From an uncultured Pelagibacteraceae bacterium (lineage in GTDB: Bacteria; Pseudomonadota; Alphaproteobacteria; Pelagibacterales; Pelagibacteraceae), in assembly GCA_902573465.1 (NCBI GenBank), contig CACGJX010000004.1, forward strand, positions 1 through 64,000: a DNA stretch of 64,000 nt, in the 5' to 3' direction. The position numbers and the translations under genes are program-made. This document shows, piece after piece, positions 57,293-64,000 of the stretch. The first letter of the stretch is position 1. Every line of letters starts with the position of its first letter. Under the pieces are notes generated by a model, which was not told where the DNA came from, ran no database searches, and saw only the letters and a list, made by a program, of their open reading frames with translations.

Positions 57293-57568
57293 CTAAATAG
57301 CTGCTTTTTCAGATCTTAGTAATTTAAGCTTTTTCTTGGTTCCACCTATTCCAGAGTAACCTCCAAGCCCTCCATCTGACCTAATTACCCTATGACATGG
57401 TATTTTAGGGGCATATGGGTTTTTAGCACAGGCATTAGCTACAGCTCTAGCTGATTTAGGGCTTTTTATACCAATAGCCACCTGTTTATAGGTTTTTACC
57501 TTACCTTTTTGAATGGTTTTGAGATATTTCCAAACTTTTAATTGAAATTTTGTGCCTTTAAGTTTCAT
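57293..57568 (-). CDS. Single-domain methylated-DNA--protein cysteine methyltransferase (MGMT/Ogt family)
   Basis: Repairs O6-alkylguanine by suicide transfer to a cysteine. The 91-residue protein consists only of the DNA-binding/active-site domain. FQLKVWKYLKTIQKGKVKTYKQVA opens the helix-turn-helix, followed by ARAVANACAKNP and the active-site IPCHRVIRSDGGLGGYSGG-like loop (IPCHRV, LGGYSG). The cysteine is present, unlike in ATL proteins with a tryptophan. The N-terminal domain of Ada/Ogt is missing. Base composition looks less AT-rich than neighbours, consistent with acquisition. Confidence 0.88.
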   Translation of the reverse strand: MKLKGTKFQLKVWKYLKTIQKGKVKTYKQVAIGIKSPKSARAVANACAKNPYAPKIPCHRVIRSDGGLGGYSGIGGTKKKLKLLRSEKAAI

Positions 57569-57576
57569 TATTGGCT

Positions 57577-57760
57577 AAAAACCCCTGTTTCCTTGCACTT
57601 TTAAGGGTGCAAAGAACAGTTGTTTTGGCACGTCGTTGATGCGCTACCGCCATGCCTCCCGCTCCACATGTTCAGCGATGCTTTGTGAAGCTTTCTGCCC
57701 CCTGGAATTGTACCTCTCGGTTTTTCTCCAATTGGCCAGTTAAGAGTTGCCTCTTAATTC
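57577..57760. other. GC-rich, hairpin-rich non-coding segment of unknown nature
   Basis: Between the alkyltransferase start and a small membrane gene, composition changes sharply: 64 of 120 bases at 57601-57720 are G or C. Hairpins seen are GCACTTTTAAGGGTGC (57595-57610), GCTTTGTGAAGC (57680-57691), and TTAAGAG-TTGC-CTCTTAA (57740-57757). All six frames contain stops. Partial open frames on the minus strand show no family I recognise. It could be a foreign RNA element, a recombination site or a decayed gene. The rest of the gap to 57852 is ordinary AT-rich sequence. Confidence 0.5.
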
Positions 57761-57852
57761 ATAATTAACATAACAAATAATGATTTTTAAATGTATCACT
57801 TTTTAGGTGATTCTTTAATTCTTCCTACTTTCTTGTGAATAGTGGGGATAAA

Positions 57853-58065
57853 TTAAGTTTTAAAAAGCAATATAAAATAGCTAAACAAAAATAAGATAGC
57901 CATTATGCTTAAAAATATTGTGTTAATGCTTTTTCCAGTATTTCTATATTGAATATAGCTCAAAATTATAAAACCAATCGAACTTATCAAAAACCATACT
58001 GCAGGAATTTCACCATCTATAGAACCCATAATTATTAAATTTAAACTATTGACATTAAAAATCAC
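57853..58065 (-). CDS. Small predicted membrane protein, unknown function
   Basis: Not recognised. The 70-residue product has two hydrophobic segments (about 22-38 and 49-68) joined by a short polar loop (YRNTGKSIN), a simple hairpin in the membrane. ATG 58065 is the longest start; the methionine at residue 13 (58029) is an alternative. It is divergent from the tyrosine recombinase with its inverted repeat between. Small membrane proteins are common on mobile islands, but the evidence for coding is only frame length and hydrophobic pattern. Confidence 0.45.
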   Translation of the reverse strand: MIFNVNSLNLIIMGSIDGEIPAVWFLISSIGFIILSYIQYRNTGKSINTIFLSIMAILFLFSYFILLFKT

Positions 58066-58072
58066 TTAATAT

Positions 58073-58106
58073 ATTATTTCCGATAATTAATGGTTATCGG
58101 AATAAT
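58073..58106. repeat. Inverted repeat with 7-bp spacer upstream of the recombinase (candidate crossover or operator site)
   Basis: TTCCGATAA (58078-58086), spacer TTAATGG, and TTATCGGAA (58094-58102) form a perfect 9-bp dyad. It extends to 13-14 bases with a single-base slip (ATTATTTCCGATAA / TTATCGGAATAAT). Arms ending ATAA and TTAT around a 6-8 bp spacer resemble dif/XerCD-type and phage core sites recognised by tyrosine recombinases. It touches the recombinase start region, so autoregulation is an alternative. Confidence 0.55.
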
Positions 58107-58108
58107 TG

Positions 58109-59062
58109 ATGAATAAATTAATAACAGACGTTAAAAGCTTAGAAATAGAAACTCTAAAAAATTTGAAAAATTCTAAGGCCGGAAATACATTGAGAGCTTA
58201 TCAATCCGATTTTAAAGATTTTTCATTATTTTGTAACAAAAATGGTTTTACATCTTTGCCAACACAGCCAAAAATTATTGCTTTATATATAACCAACCTT
58301 TCAAAAACTTCAAAATTTAGTACTTTAAAAAGAAGAATTGCTTCTATAAGCGTAATTCATAAACTTAAAGGTCATTATTTAGATACAAAACATCCAATAA
58401 TTACGGAAAACCTTCATGGTATTAAAAGAACTTTAGGGTCAAGACAACAAGCAAAAAAACCGATATTAATCAATGATTTAAAATTAATAATTAAAGCTAT
58501 AGATGAAGAAAAAAACAAAACTAAAAGTTTTGTAGAAAGCAAAGTTAAAGCAATTTCGAAATTAAGAGACAAAGCATTAATATTAGTTGGGTTTGCCGGT
58601 GGATTTAGACGATCAGAACTAGTCAATATTGATTATGAAGACATAGAATTTGTAAATGAAGGTGTAAAAATACTAATAAGAAGATCAAAAACAGACCAAT
58701 CAGGAGAGGGAATTATTAAAGCTATCCCCTATTTTGATAATAAAGAATTTTGTCCAGTTAAAGCACTTAAAGAATTTATAGAATTAAAATTTGCTAAAAC
58801 TAATAAAGGTAAAATTTTTGAAGTTTCAGATAAATTAGTTGCTTTAATAATAAAAAAATATACTCAAAAAGCAGGTTTAGACTCCTCTAAATACGCAGGT
58901 CATAGTTTAAGATCAGGTTTTGCAACAACTGCAGCTGAATTTGGTGCTGAAGAAAGATATATAATGGCCATGACAGGACATAAAACAAATCAAATGGTTA
59001 GAAGATATATTCATGAGGCAAATTTATTTAAAAACAACGCATTAAACAAAATTAAGATCTAA
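58109..59062 (+). CDS. Tyrosine recombinase / phage-type integrase
   Basis: Cuts and rejoins DNA at specific sites. The 317-residue protein has an N-terminal SAM-like core-binding domain (TLRAYQSDFKDFSLFCNKNG) and a catalytic domain. The first arginine lies in GFAGGFRRSELVNIDYEDI, the lysine in RRSKTDQSGEG, HxxR in AGHSLRSGFATTAA, and histidine in MTGHKTN, with nucleophile tyrosine in VRRYIHEA. All catalytic residues are present, so it looks active. ATG 58109 is preferred to TTG 58106. It resembles island integrases rather than housekeeping XerC/XerD. It borders the glycosyltransferase cluster. Confidence 0.92.
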   Translation: MNKLITDVKSLEIETLKNLKNSKAGNTLRAYQSDFKDFSLFCNKNGFTSLPTQPKIIALYITNLSKTSKFSTLKRRIASISVIHKLKGHYLDTKHPIITENLHGIKRTLGSRQQAKKPILINDLKLIIKAIDEEKNKTKSFVESKVKAISKLRDKALILVGFAGGFRRSELVNIDYEDIEFVNEGVKILIRRSKTDQSGEGIIKAIPYFDNKEFCPVKALKEFIELKFAKTNKGKIFEVSDKLVALIIKKYTQKAGLDSSKYAGHSLRSGFATTAAEFGAEERYIMAMTGHKTNQMVRRYIHEANLFKNNALNKIKI

Positions 59063-59064
59063 AC

Positions 59065-60069
59065 TCATGAATTAAGAATTTTTTTCCAATAAAGTGCAAT
59101 TTGCTTAATTCTGTATCTTTTAGAAAAATTGTAACAATAATAAGTATAACGTTTTCGTTGATTTTTATTCATATTTATAATTTTAAGAATAGTTTTATCA
59201 AAATCATTAAATTCGAATATTTTAAAAGAGTTTTTATCATTTATCAACTCATCAACAGCTGTTAAACCGAAAGTAATTATAGGTAGACCACATGAAAAAG
59301 CTTCTATGGCATTAATGCAAAACGTTTCGTCATAACCTAAACAGATCATACCCATGGAAATATTATAATGAGTTTTTAATATTTTTTTAGAAACTCTACC
59401 CTTTAAAATGATATTATAATTTAAAAAAGTTTTAATATCTTTTTTAGTAAAAGACTTTTTATCTATACCAAAAACAAAAAGTTTTGCTTTAGAATTATAT
59501 TTAAAGATTTTTTTAATCCATATATTCAGAATTTCTTTTAACCCAACTTTTCTTTGAACAGACCAAATGAAATATGGTTTTCTATCTATTTTAGTTTTAA
59601 TATTAGAAAATGTAGGATCTAAAAAATTTGAAATTACAAATTTATTTTTAAAGTTATAAATATTTGAAGTTTTTTTTAAAAGGTAATTACTTACAAAAAT
59701 AGCAGATATTTTATTTCTGATAATTGAAAAAAATTTTTTTTTTCTTATAGCTTTTTCTAGAGGAAGTTTGTTATGTATCCATAAAAAATTTTTAGAATCT
59801 TTTGAATGATTGAAAATTGATGGATCATTTGAGCTAATAATTTTATCAAATTTATAACTTGATATATTTTTTAATAAAAGATTTATGGGGATATTAATTA
59901 AATTTTTTTTTTTAATAATTTTCTTACAATTGGTAGCTAAGAAAATTTTGTAATGTGATTGAGATAGATATTTAGATAGTTCTAAATTTAAACTCTCAAT
60001 ACCACCTAAAGATTTTATATTTGGAGAATTAATATCAAAATTAAATGGACAATAAAAAAGAATGTTCAT
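59065..60069 (-). CDS. Glycosyltransferase, GT4-like (group 1)
   Basis: The 334-residue protein shows a GT-B fold pattern: NILFYCPFNF and LGGIESLNLELSKYLSQ at the N-terminus (acceptor side), and in the C-terminal half LKGRVSKKILKTHYNIS then EAFSCGLPIITFGLTAVDELI, the donor-binding E-x7-E region. Strong lysine/asparagine/isoleucine bias. It probably adds a sugar to a surface polysaccharide or lipopolysaccharide. It is the last of three consecutive leftward glycosyltransferase genes and converges with the recombinase 2 bases away. Confidence 0.82.
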   Translation of the reverse strand: MNILFYCPFNFDINSPNIKSLGGIESLNLELSKYLSQSHYKIFLATNCKKIIKKKNLINIPINLLLKNISSYKFDKIISSNDPSIFNHSKDSKNFLWIHNKLPLEKAIRKKKFFSIIRNKISAIFVSNYLLKKTSNIYNFKNKFVISNFLDPTFSNIKTKIDRKPYFIWSVQRKVGLKEILNIWIKKIFKYNSKAKLFVFGIDKKSFTKKDIKTFLNYNIILKGRVSKKILKTHYNISMGMICLGYDETFCINAIEAFSCGLPIITFGLTAVDELINDKNSFKIFEFNDFDKTILKIINMNKNQRKRYTYYCYNFSKRYRIKQIALYWKKILNS

Positions 60070-60074
60070 TTAGT

Positions 60075-60914
60075 TTAATAAGAAAAACTTTTCTTTATCT
60101 TGCAAATTATTAAATTTAAAAAGTAGCTTAATGATTTACTAGGCTCTTTTAAAGGACCATTATATGAAGACCCTGTTTTCAAATAAAATTTAAAAAAAAA
60201 TTTAGGCGTTATACCCCATTTTTTTAGAAAGGTTTTTGTACCATTATTCTTTTTTACATCTTTTTTTTTTCTCATTGATATAGATCCAAAATGATAAACC
60301 TTAAAGTCATTTAAACCTTTAAATATTCTTACACCACAGTTCCATAATTTCATATTAAGATCAGAGTCAGATCCATCTCCAGGATCAAATTCTTCACTAA
60401 ACCCCCCTACTAAATTCCAAATTTCTTTATGTATTAGGTGTGGCGCCCAATGTGATCCTTGATGATCATGCATATTTATGTTTTTATAATTGTCTAACAA
60501 GTATTGTTCATCAAAACTTTTAAAATCTATTCCAGCATCTAATATCAAATCGGCTCCTTTTTTTTGTATCATTGTGCCAGATAGATAAAAATATTTACTA
60601 TCTAATTTTTCAATCTCCTTTTTTAAAATAATATCCCACTTAGGAAGAAAATACATGTCATCATGTGAATATAATATATAATCCGTTGTAGCTAATTTAG
60701 CAGCTCTATTCACAGATCTACATAGACCAATGTTTGTTTTTGAATATGTATATAATATTTTATTTTGTTCTAAAAAGTTTTTAGTACCATCTAAATTTTC
60801 ATTTACATGAATAATTATTTCATGTTGGTTAACAGAATTTTTATTTATACTATTAACTAATATTTTTAAATAATCTAAATTATTCAACGTAGGAACAATT
60901 ATTGAAAATTTCAT
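60075..60914 (-). CDS. Glycosyltransferase family 2
   Basis: The 279-residue protein has a GT-A fold: FSIIVPTLNNLDYLKILVNSINKN at the N-terminus, NIGLCRSVNRAAKLATTDYILYSHDDMYF with the metal-binding acidic motif (HDDM) at about 75-103, then FSEEFDPGDGSDSDLNMKLW acidic region near 180. No membrane segments, so it would act at the cytoplasmic face. It shares a base with the start of... the upstream fused glycosyltransferase stop, indicating translational coupling. Sugar and acceptor unknown. Confidence 0.88.
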   Translation of the reverse strand: MKFSIIVPTLNNLDYLKILVNSINKNSVNQHEIIIHVNENLDGTKNFLEQNKILYTYSKTNIGLCRSVNRAAKLATTDYILYSHDDMYFLPKWDIILKKEIEKLDSKYFYLSGTMIQKKGADLILDAGIDFKSFDEQYLLDNYKNINMHDHQGSHWAPHLIHKEIWNLVGGFSEEFDPGDGSDSDLNMKLWNCGVRIFKGLNDFKVYHFGSISMRKKKDVKKNNGTKTFLKKWGITPKFFFKFYLKTGSSYNGPLKEPSKSLSYFLNLIICKIKKSFSY

Positions 60915-63037
60915 TAAATTAATTTAGCATTATTACCTATAGAAATATCTATTATATATTTAGTAATTTTCATTTCGTTAAACAATTTAAAATATTTTTT
61001 TTTTCCATTTTTCGCAATTTTTTTTCTAACTTTCGAATTGATTTTATAAAATCTAATTTTATCTGATAAGTCATTAATATTGTCATATAAAATTATTTCA
61101 TCTTTATTAAAAAAATCACCTAGTTGTGTTTTTTTATCTATAAAAGTAAGAAGACCATTTCCAATTAATGATGCTATTCTATTACTAGAATAATATTTGG
61201 TCGGCAATCCTCTACTTAAATTTAATCCCATTTTTGAATTTACTAAAGCTTGATAAAAATTGTTTCCCCAAATTGGTTCTTTATTCTTAAAACCATAAAA
61301 GTCACAATTTATATCATTTAACTTTGCGGATAATTTGTTCAAGAAAATTATTCTATTGTCAATTTTGTCTGTTTTTAGAGATGCTCTATTTACACCATGA
61401 CTCATCGCATAAAATAAATCCATAGATGGATTGGTATTAAAAACATCAAAACATTCAATGTTTTTATCGACTGGCACAAAAAAAAAATTTATATTTGTTA
61501 TATCAAATCCTTGTTTCTTAATAATACTTGGATCTGTAGTGATAAAATTATGGTCTACTATATTACTATATATTGAAATATTTTTTAAATTTCTTTTAGA
61601 ATAATCTAGACTTGGCATCACGGGATCTTCGTTCCATTGAGTAATGATAAGATTTTTGTTTTGCTCTCTAATTTTTTTAATTGTGTCAGGTTCAATATTT
61701 TTAGTGTGACCAAATATAAATAAATCAGGATTATAATTTTTAAAGGTTTCAATTAAATAATTTTGGAATTTTTGATTTGAATTTAAACTGAAAAATCTAT
61801 TTTGACGTATAAAGTCTCTATCGCTTATTTCAAGAACGTCATGACCATTCCTAATTAATCCATTTGTAAATTTTTTTCCAATAGAAATGTTATAAAGTCT
61901 GTGATTTAATTTTTGCCCAGTGTTATATAAATTTATAATTCTTAATTTTTTGGTGATAAAATTTAAATTAAAATTGTGAATCAATTTTGATCTTATTTCA
62001 TCTATAAGTTTTGCATTAGATTTAATAGTATGTTTGACATTTTTGAAACCATTGAGTTGAAGGTTTTTTCTTAATTTAGAATTAGTTATTAGTTTTTTAA
62101 TATTTTTATATAAAGTGTCTGAATTCAAATTTTTAAGTACCAATGAATAATCAGTTGTCTCAGGTAAACCGCCTTTGTTTGATATTATTGTAGCACATGC
62201 TCGAGAAGAAGACTCAAGTGCTGTACGCCCAAAAGGTTCCTCCCATCTGGATGGTACAACAGCTATTTCTGATTTATCTAAAAAATTCAAAACTTTTTGA
62301 TGTTTTAAGAATCCAAGCTCAAAATGTCGTTTGTGATTAATATAAGGTCTATCTCTATTCTCATCTCCTATTGAATATGCCTTCCAGGCTTTGTATTCAT
62401 TCAAAATTCTTATGATAGCATCTTTATAGATATCATAACCTTTTGACTCATTTAATTTTCCAACAAAAACAATATTTTTATTTTTTTTGAATATTTTTTT
62501 ACTTTTATGAATACTCGGATAAACAACATCGGTTTTATCCAGAAGTTTTCTATCTAAATCTTTAAAAAATCTTTCCTGGGTCCATTGACTTACAAAGATG
62601 ATTTTGTCAACTTTATCTAATAAAGATAAACGTTGAGAAGTACTTTTTGATCCTTTCATACTTAGAGGATCATTATGAAAATATAAAATAAATTTTTTAT
62701 CTAATTTTTTTTTAAGAATAGTAAAAATTTGTGGTCTATTATGAATTTCTATAATTTCGAAATTTTGATTTTTGATTTTCGAAATTAAATTTTGGCAATA
62801 TTCGATGGTGGTACTAGAAAATCTTGATTTCTTATTTTGTATTGGAATGTTGATATAATTATCTGTTAAATAATCTTTATTTTTTGTATTTCCAAATATG
62901 TAATTATTTTTATTAAATTTTGAATATTTAAAAAAATCACAAACCCATATTGCTGCAGCTTGAGCTCTAGAAAAAGTATAATTTTCCTTATAAGGTAATA
63001 TTGTTGCAATTTTAATTTTCTGATTTATTGAAATCAT
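60914..63037 (-). CDS. Large two-domain glycosyltransferase (GT4 plus CgeB-like domain)
   Basis: The 707-residue protein seems to join two GT-B enzymes. Residues about 1-350 form a GT4-type unit, with FVGKLNESKGYDIYKDAI, and EEPFGRTALESSSRACATIISNKGGLPET as the donor-binding region. Residues about 370-707 form a second unit resembling CgeB/DUF3880 proteins, with PDLFIFGHTKNIEPDTI, TQWNEDPVMPS and a C-terminal SNRIASLIGNGLLTFIDKKTQLGDFF. Such fusions build repeating glycans. It overlaps the GIY-YIG gene by 26 bases upstream and gt2 downstream. Confidence 0.82.
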   Translation of the reverse strand: MISINQKIKIATILPYKENYTFSRAQAAAIWVCDFFKYSKFNKNNYIFGNTKNKDYLTDNYINIPIQNKKSRFSSTTIEYCQNLISKIKNQNFEIIEIHNRPQIFTILKKKLDKKFILYFHNDPLSMKGSKSTSQRLSLLDKVDKIIFVSQWTQERFFKDLDRKLLDKTDVVYPSIHKSKKIFKKNKNIVFVGKLNESKGYDIYKDAIIRILNEYKAWKAYSIGDENRDRPYINHKRHFELGFLKHQKVLNFLDKSEIAVVPSRWEEPFGRTALESSSRACATIISNKGGLPETTDYSLVLKNLNSDTLYKNIKKLITNSKLRKNLQLNGFKNVKHTIKSNAKLIDEIRSKLIHNFNLNFITKKLRIINLYNTGQKLNHRLYNISIGKKFTNGLIRNGHDVLEISDRDFIRQNRFFSLNSNQKFQNYLIETFKNYNPDLFIFGHTKNIEPDTIKKIREQNKNLIITQWNEDPVMPSLDYSKRNLKNISIYSNIVDHNFITTDPSIIKKQGFDITNINFFFVPVDKNIECFDVFNTNPSMDLFYAMSHGVNRASLKTDKIDNRIIFLNKLSAKLNDINCDFYGFKNKEPIWGNNFYQALVNSKMGLNLSRGLPTKYYSSNRIASLIGNGLLTFIDKKTQLGDFFNKDEIILYDNINDLSDKIRFYKINSKVRKKIAKNGKKKYFKLFNEMKITKYIIDISIGNNAKLI

Positions 63038-63275
63038 CTAATATAAGTTTTCTTTTTTTTCTATCTTTCTTAAGTTTGTATTCGAAAGATAAAGCATTAT
63101 TTTTTTTAATAAATTTTTTTCTATAAATAATAATCCAATTGTGACCTTTTGTTGATTTTGCCCCCTTATTAGTATTATGTTTTTTAAGCCTATTTTTAAG
63201 ATTATTTGTAAATCCAACATATGTTTTAGATTTTATCCTACCGATACTTTTAATCATATACACATAATAGGACAT
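63012..63275 (-). CDS. GIY-YIG family endonuclease-like protein
   Basis: The 87-residue single-domain protein has the family pattern YVYMIKS (GIY position), TYVGFTNNLKNRLKKHN (YIG and catalytic arginine region), and a C-terminal glutamate in SFEYKLKK. This matches the stand-alone UPF0213/YhbQ group; substrates are unknown, and these are not necessarily mobile. ATG 63275 lies 6 bases from the 3' end of tRNA-Glu. Its 3' end overlaps the large glycosyltransferase gene by 26 bases. Confidence 0.87.
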   Translation of the reverse strand: MSYYVYMIKSIGRIKSKTYVGFTNNLKNRLKKHNTNKGAKSTKGHNWIIIYRKKFIKKNNALSFEYKLKKDRKKRKLILDDFNKSEN

Positions 63276-63281
63276 AAATTT

Positions 63282-63356
63282 TGGCGGTCCCTAGGGGAAT
63301 CGAACCCCTCTTTCGAGGATGAAAACCACGTGTCCTAACCGATAGACGAAGGGACC
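63282..63356 (-). tRNA. tRNA-Glu (anticodon UUC)
   Basis: The 75-base gene on the minus strand has acceptor stem GGTCCCT with AGGGACC, discriminator G and encoded CCA. D arm is GTC...GAC, and the T arm AGGGG-TTCGATT-CCCCT. The anticodon arm CGTGG-TTTTCAT-CCTCG gives anticodon TTC. The central pair of the anticodon stem is a T-T mismatch, otherwise the cloverleaf is normal. Its 3' end faces the glycosyltransferase island. Confidence 0.95.
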
Positions 63357-63391
63357 AAATTTGGATCTTTTATTGTATAAAATAATATTTA

Positions 63392-64000
63392 TCAAGTTTT
63401 TATAGTGTCTTCTCTTGTAACAATTTTACACTTATTTGAACCTTTATGCGTAACTAAAGTTTCTGTAATATATCTCCCATTATTAATATTAACACCTTTT
63501 ACTAAATCGCCATTCGTGATTCCGGTTGCACAAAATATTGTGTCACCTTTAATTATTTCCTCTAAATTATATTTTTTTCTTAGGTCTTTAATTCCCATTT
63601 TTTTTGCTCTTAAAATGTCGTCATCATTATCAAAAATAAATCTTCCTTGAAATTTACAATTGTAAGCATCAATAGCAGATGCTGCTAAAACACCTTCGGG
63701 CCCTCCTCCTATTCCTAAAAAAATATCCACATTATATTTTTCATCTGTCACCATTAAAGCTCCAGAAACATCTCCATCGGAAATCAATTTCATTTTGACT
63801 TTCATACCATTGAGTTTATCTATAATTTTTTGGTGTCGAGGACGATTTAATAAACAAACAGTAATATTTGAGATATCTTTATTTAATGAATCGGCTATGT
63901 TCTTAATATTTCTTTCAATAGGGTAATCAAGATCTGTTGCATCAAAAGGAACTTTATTTGATACTGCAAGTTTATCCATATAAGTTTCTGGAGCATTAAA
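63392..64000 (-). CDS. glpX: Fructose-1,6-bisphosphatase class II (GlpX), 5' end outside window
   Basis: Removes the 1-phosphate of fructose-1,6-bisphosphate in gluconeogenesis. The visible 202 residues continue in frame to the window edge (NAPETYMDKLAV), so the internal methionine at 63979 is not the start. Motifs are PRHQKIIDKL, LISDGDVSGAL, DIFLGIGGGPEGVLAA and FCATGITNGDLVKGV, all class II FBPase. About the first 120 residues of the usual 320 are missing. In SAR11 this may also serve as sedoheptulose bisphosphatase; that cannot be judged here. Confidence 0.95.
   Translation of the reverse strand, partial: FNAPETYMDKLAVSNKVPFDATDLDYPIERNIKNIADSLNKDISNITVCLLNRPRHQKIIDKLNGMKVKMKLISDGDVSGALMVTDEKYNVDIFLGIGGGPEGVLAASAIDAYNCKFQGRFIFDNDDDILRAKKMGIKDLRKKYNLEEIIKGDTIFCATGITNGDLVKGVNINNGRYITETLVTHKGSNKCKIVTREDTIKT

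Noticed and set aside
57577-57760. tmRNA (ssrA) in the GC-rich segment
   Set aside because: A CTCCCGCTCCAC stretch recalls a tmRNA acceptor end, but no T-loop (TTCAA/TTCGA with flanking stem) or tag-coding frame was found.
57601-57760. Integron attC site in the GC-rich segment
   Set aside because: No matching RYYYAAC and GTTRRRY core pair in either orientation.
63038-63220. Second minus-strand ORF inside the GIY-YIG gene
   Set aside because: Alternative frame of the same DNA; the GIY-YIG motifs are in the 63012-63275 frame.
1-64000. CRISPR arrays, insertion sequences, rRNA genes
   Set aside because: No regularly spaced direct repeats, transposase motifs or rRNA-like sequence were seen.

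Overview
The window looks like a piece of a SAR11-clade alphaproteobacterium (order Pelagibacterales). This is inferred from several things seen together: very AT-rich DNA, gene spacing of a few bases with many ATGA/TAATG overlaps, lysine/asparagine/isoleucine-rich proteins, a four-subunit sarcosine oxidase operon, a H+-pyrophosphatase, and a metY gene preceded by what looks like tandem SAM-II/SAM-V riboswitches, an arrangement known from marine SAR11 bacteria. No rRNA, CRISPR array or insertion sequence was seen. The two tRNAs are tRNA-Ser(GCU) and tRNA-Glu(UUC).

Layout. 0-12 kb: end of an RluA-family pseudouridine synthase, lipB, mgtE, panC (broken frame), galU-ugd, then a leftward run of a RidA protein, a small secreted protein, topA, plsY, a dihydroorotase-like gene lacking the first metal-ligand motif, pyrB and ruvX. 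12-19 kb: rightward gatCAB, an O-methyltransferase, trhO-type rhodanese hydroxylase, a MATE transporter and a secreted nuclease. 18.8-25.5 kb: leftward soxBDAG followed by an amino-acid-type ABC binding protein and permease. 25.5-28 kb: tRNA-Ser and a lytic transglycosylase. 28-35 kb: dapA, smpB, folK, a compact rsh, pyrE, pdxJ, acpS, lepB, rnc, recO (era is missing from its usual place). 35-44 kb: hemB, an orphan 2OG-type oxygenase, rpiB, glyA, nrdR, ribD-ribE-ribBA-ribH, nusB, thiL, then hppA. 46-52 kb: bamE-like lipoprotein, CBP3-type chaperone, rpmF-plsX-ihf-merR-rpmG, chorismate mutase, ctaA, metY, rplM-rpsI. 52.6-57 kb: argC, a small lipoprotein missed by the ORF track, hom, two transporters.

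57-63.4 kb is the accessory part. It holds a 461-bp non-coding stretch with nested inverted repeats and a terminator, a single-domain O6-alkylguanine-DNA alkyltransferase gene, a GC-rich hairpin-rich segment (64 of 120 bases are G or C at 57601-57720), a small membrane protein, a tyrosine recombinase with a perfect inverted repeat just upstream of its start, three glycosyltransferase genes, a GIY-YIG gene, and tRNA-Glu whose 3' end faces the island. The window ends inside glpX.

Most genes are central metabolism and housekeeping. Coherent modules are riboflavin synthesis (ribD/E/BA/H), pyrimidine synthesis (pyrB, pyrC-like, pyrE), methylated-amine use (soxBDAG plus transporter), SAM-controlled sulfur assimilation (metY), and a probable cell-surface glycan island. 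Points most worth following are the candidate structured RNA at 57.1 kb, the recombinase with its dif-like repeat, the CxC zinc knuckles of NrdR, and the panC frameshift.
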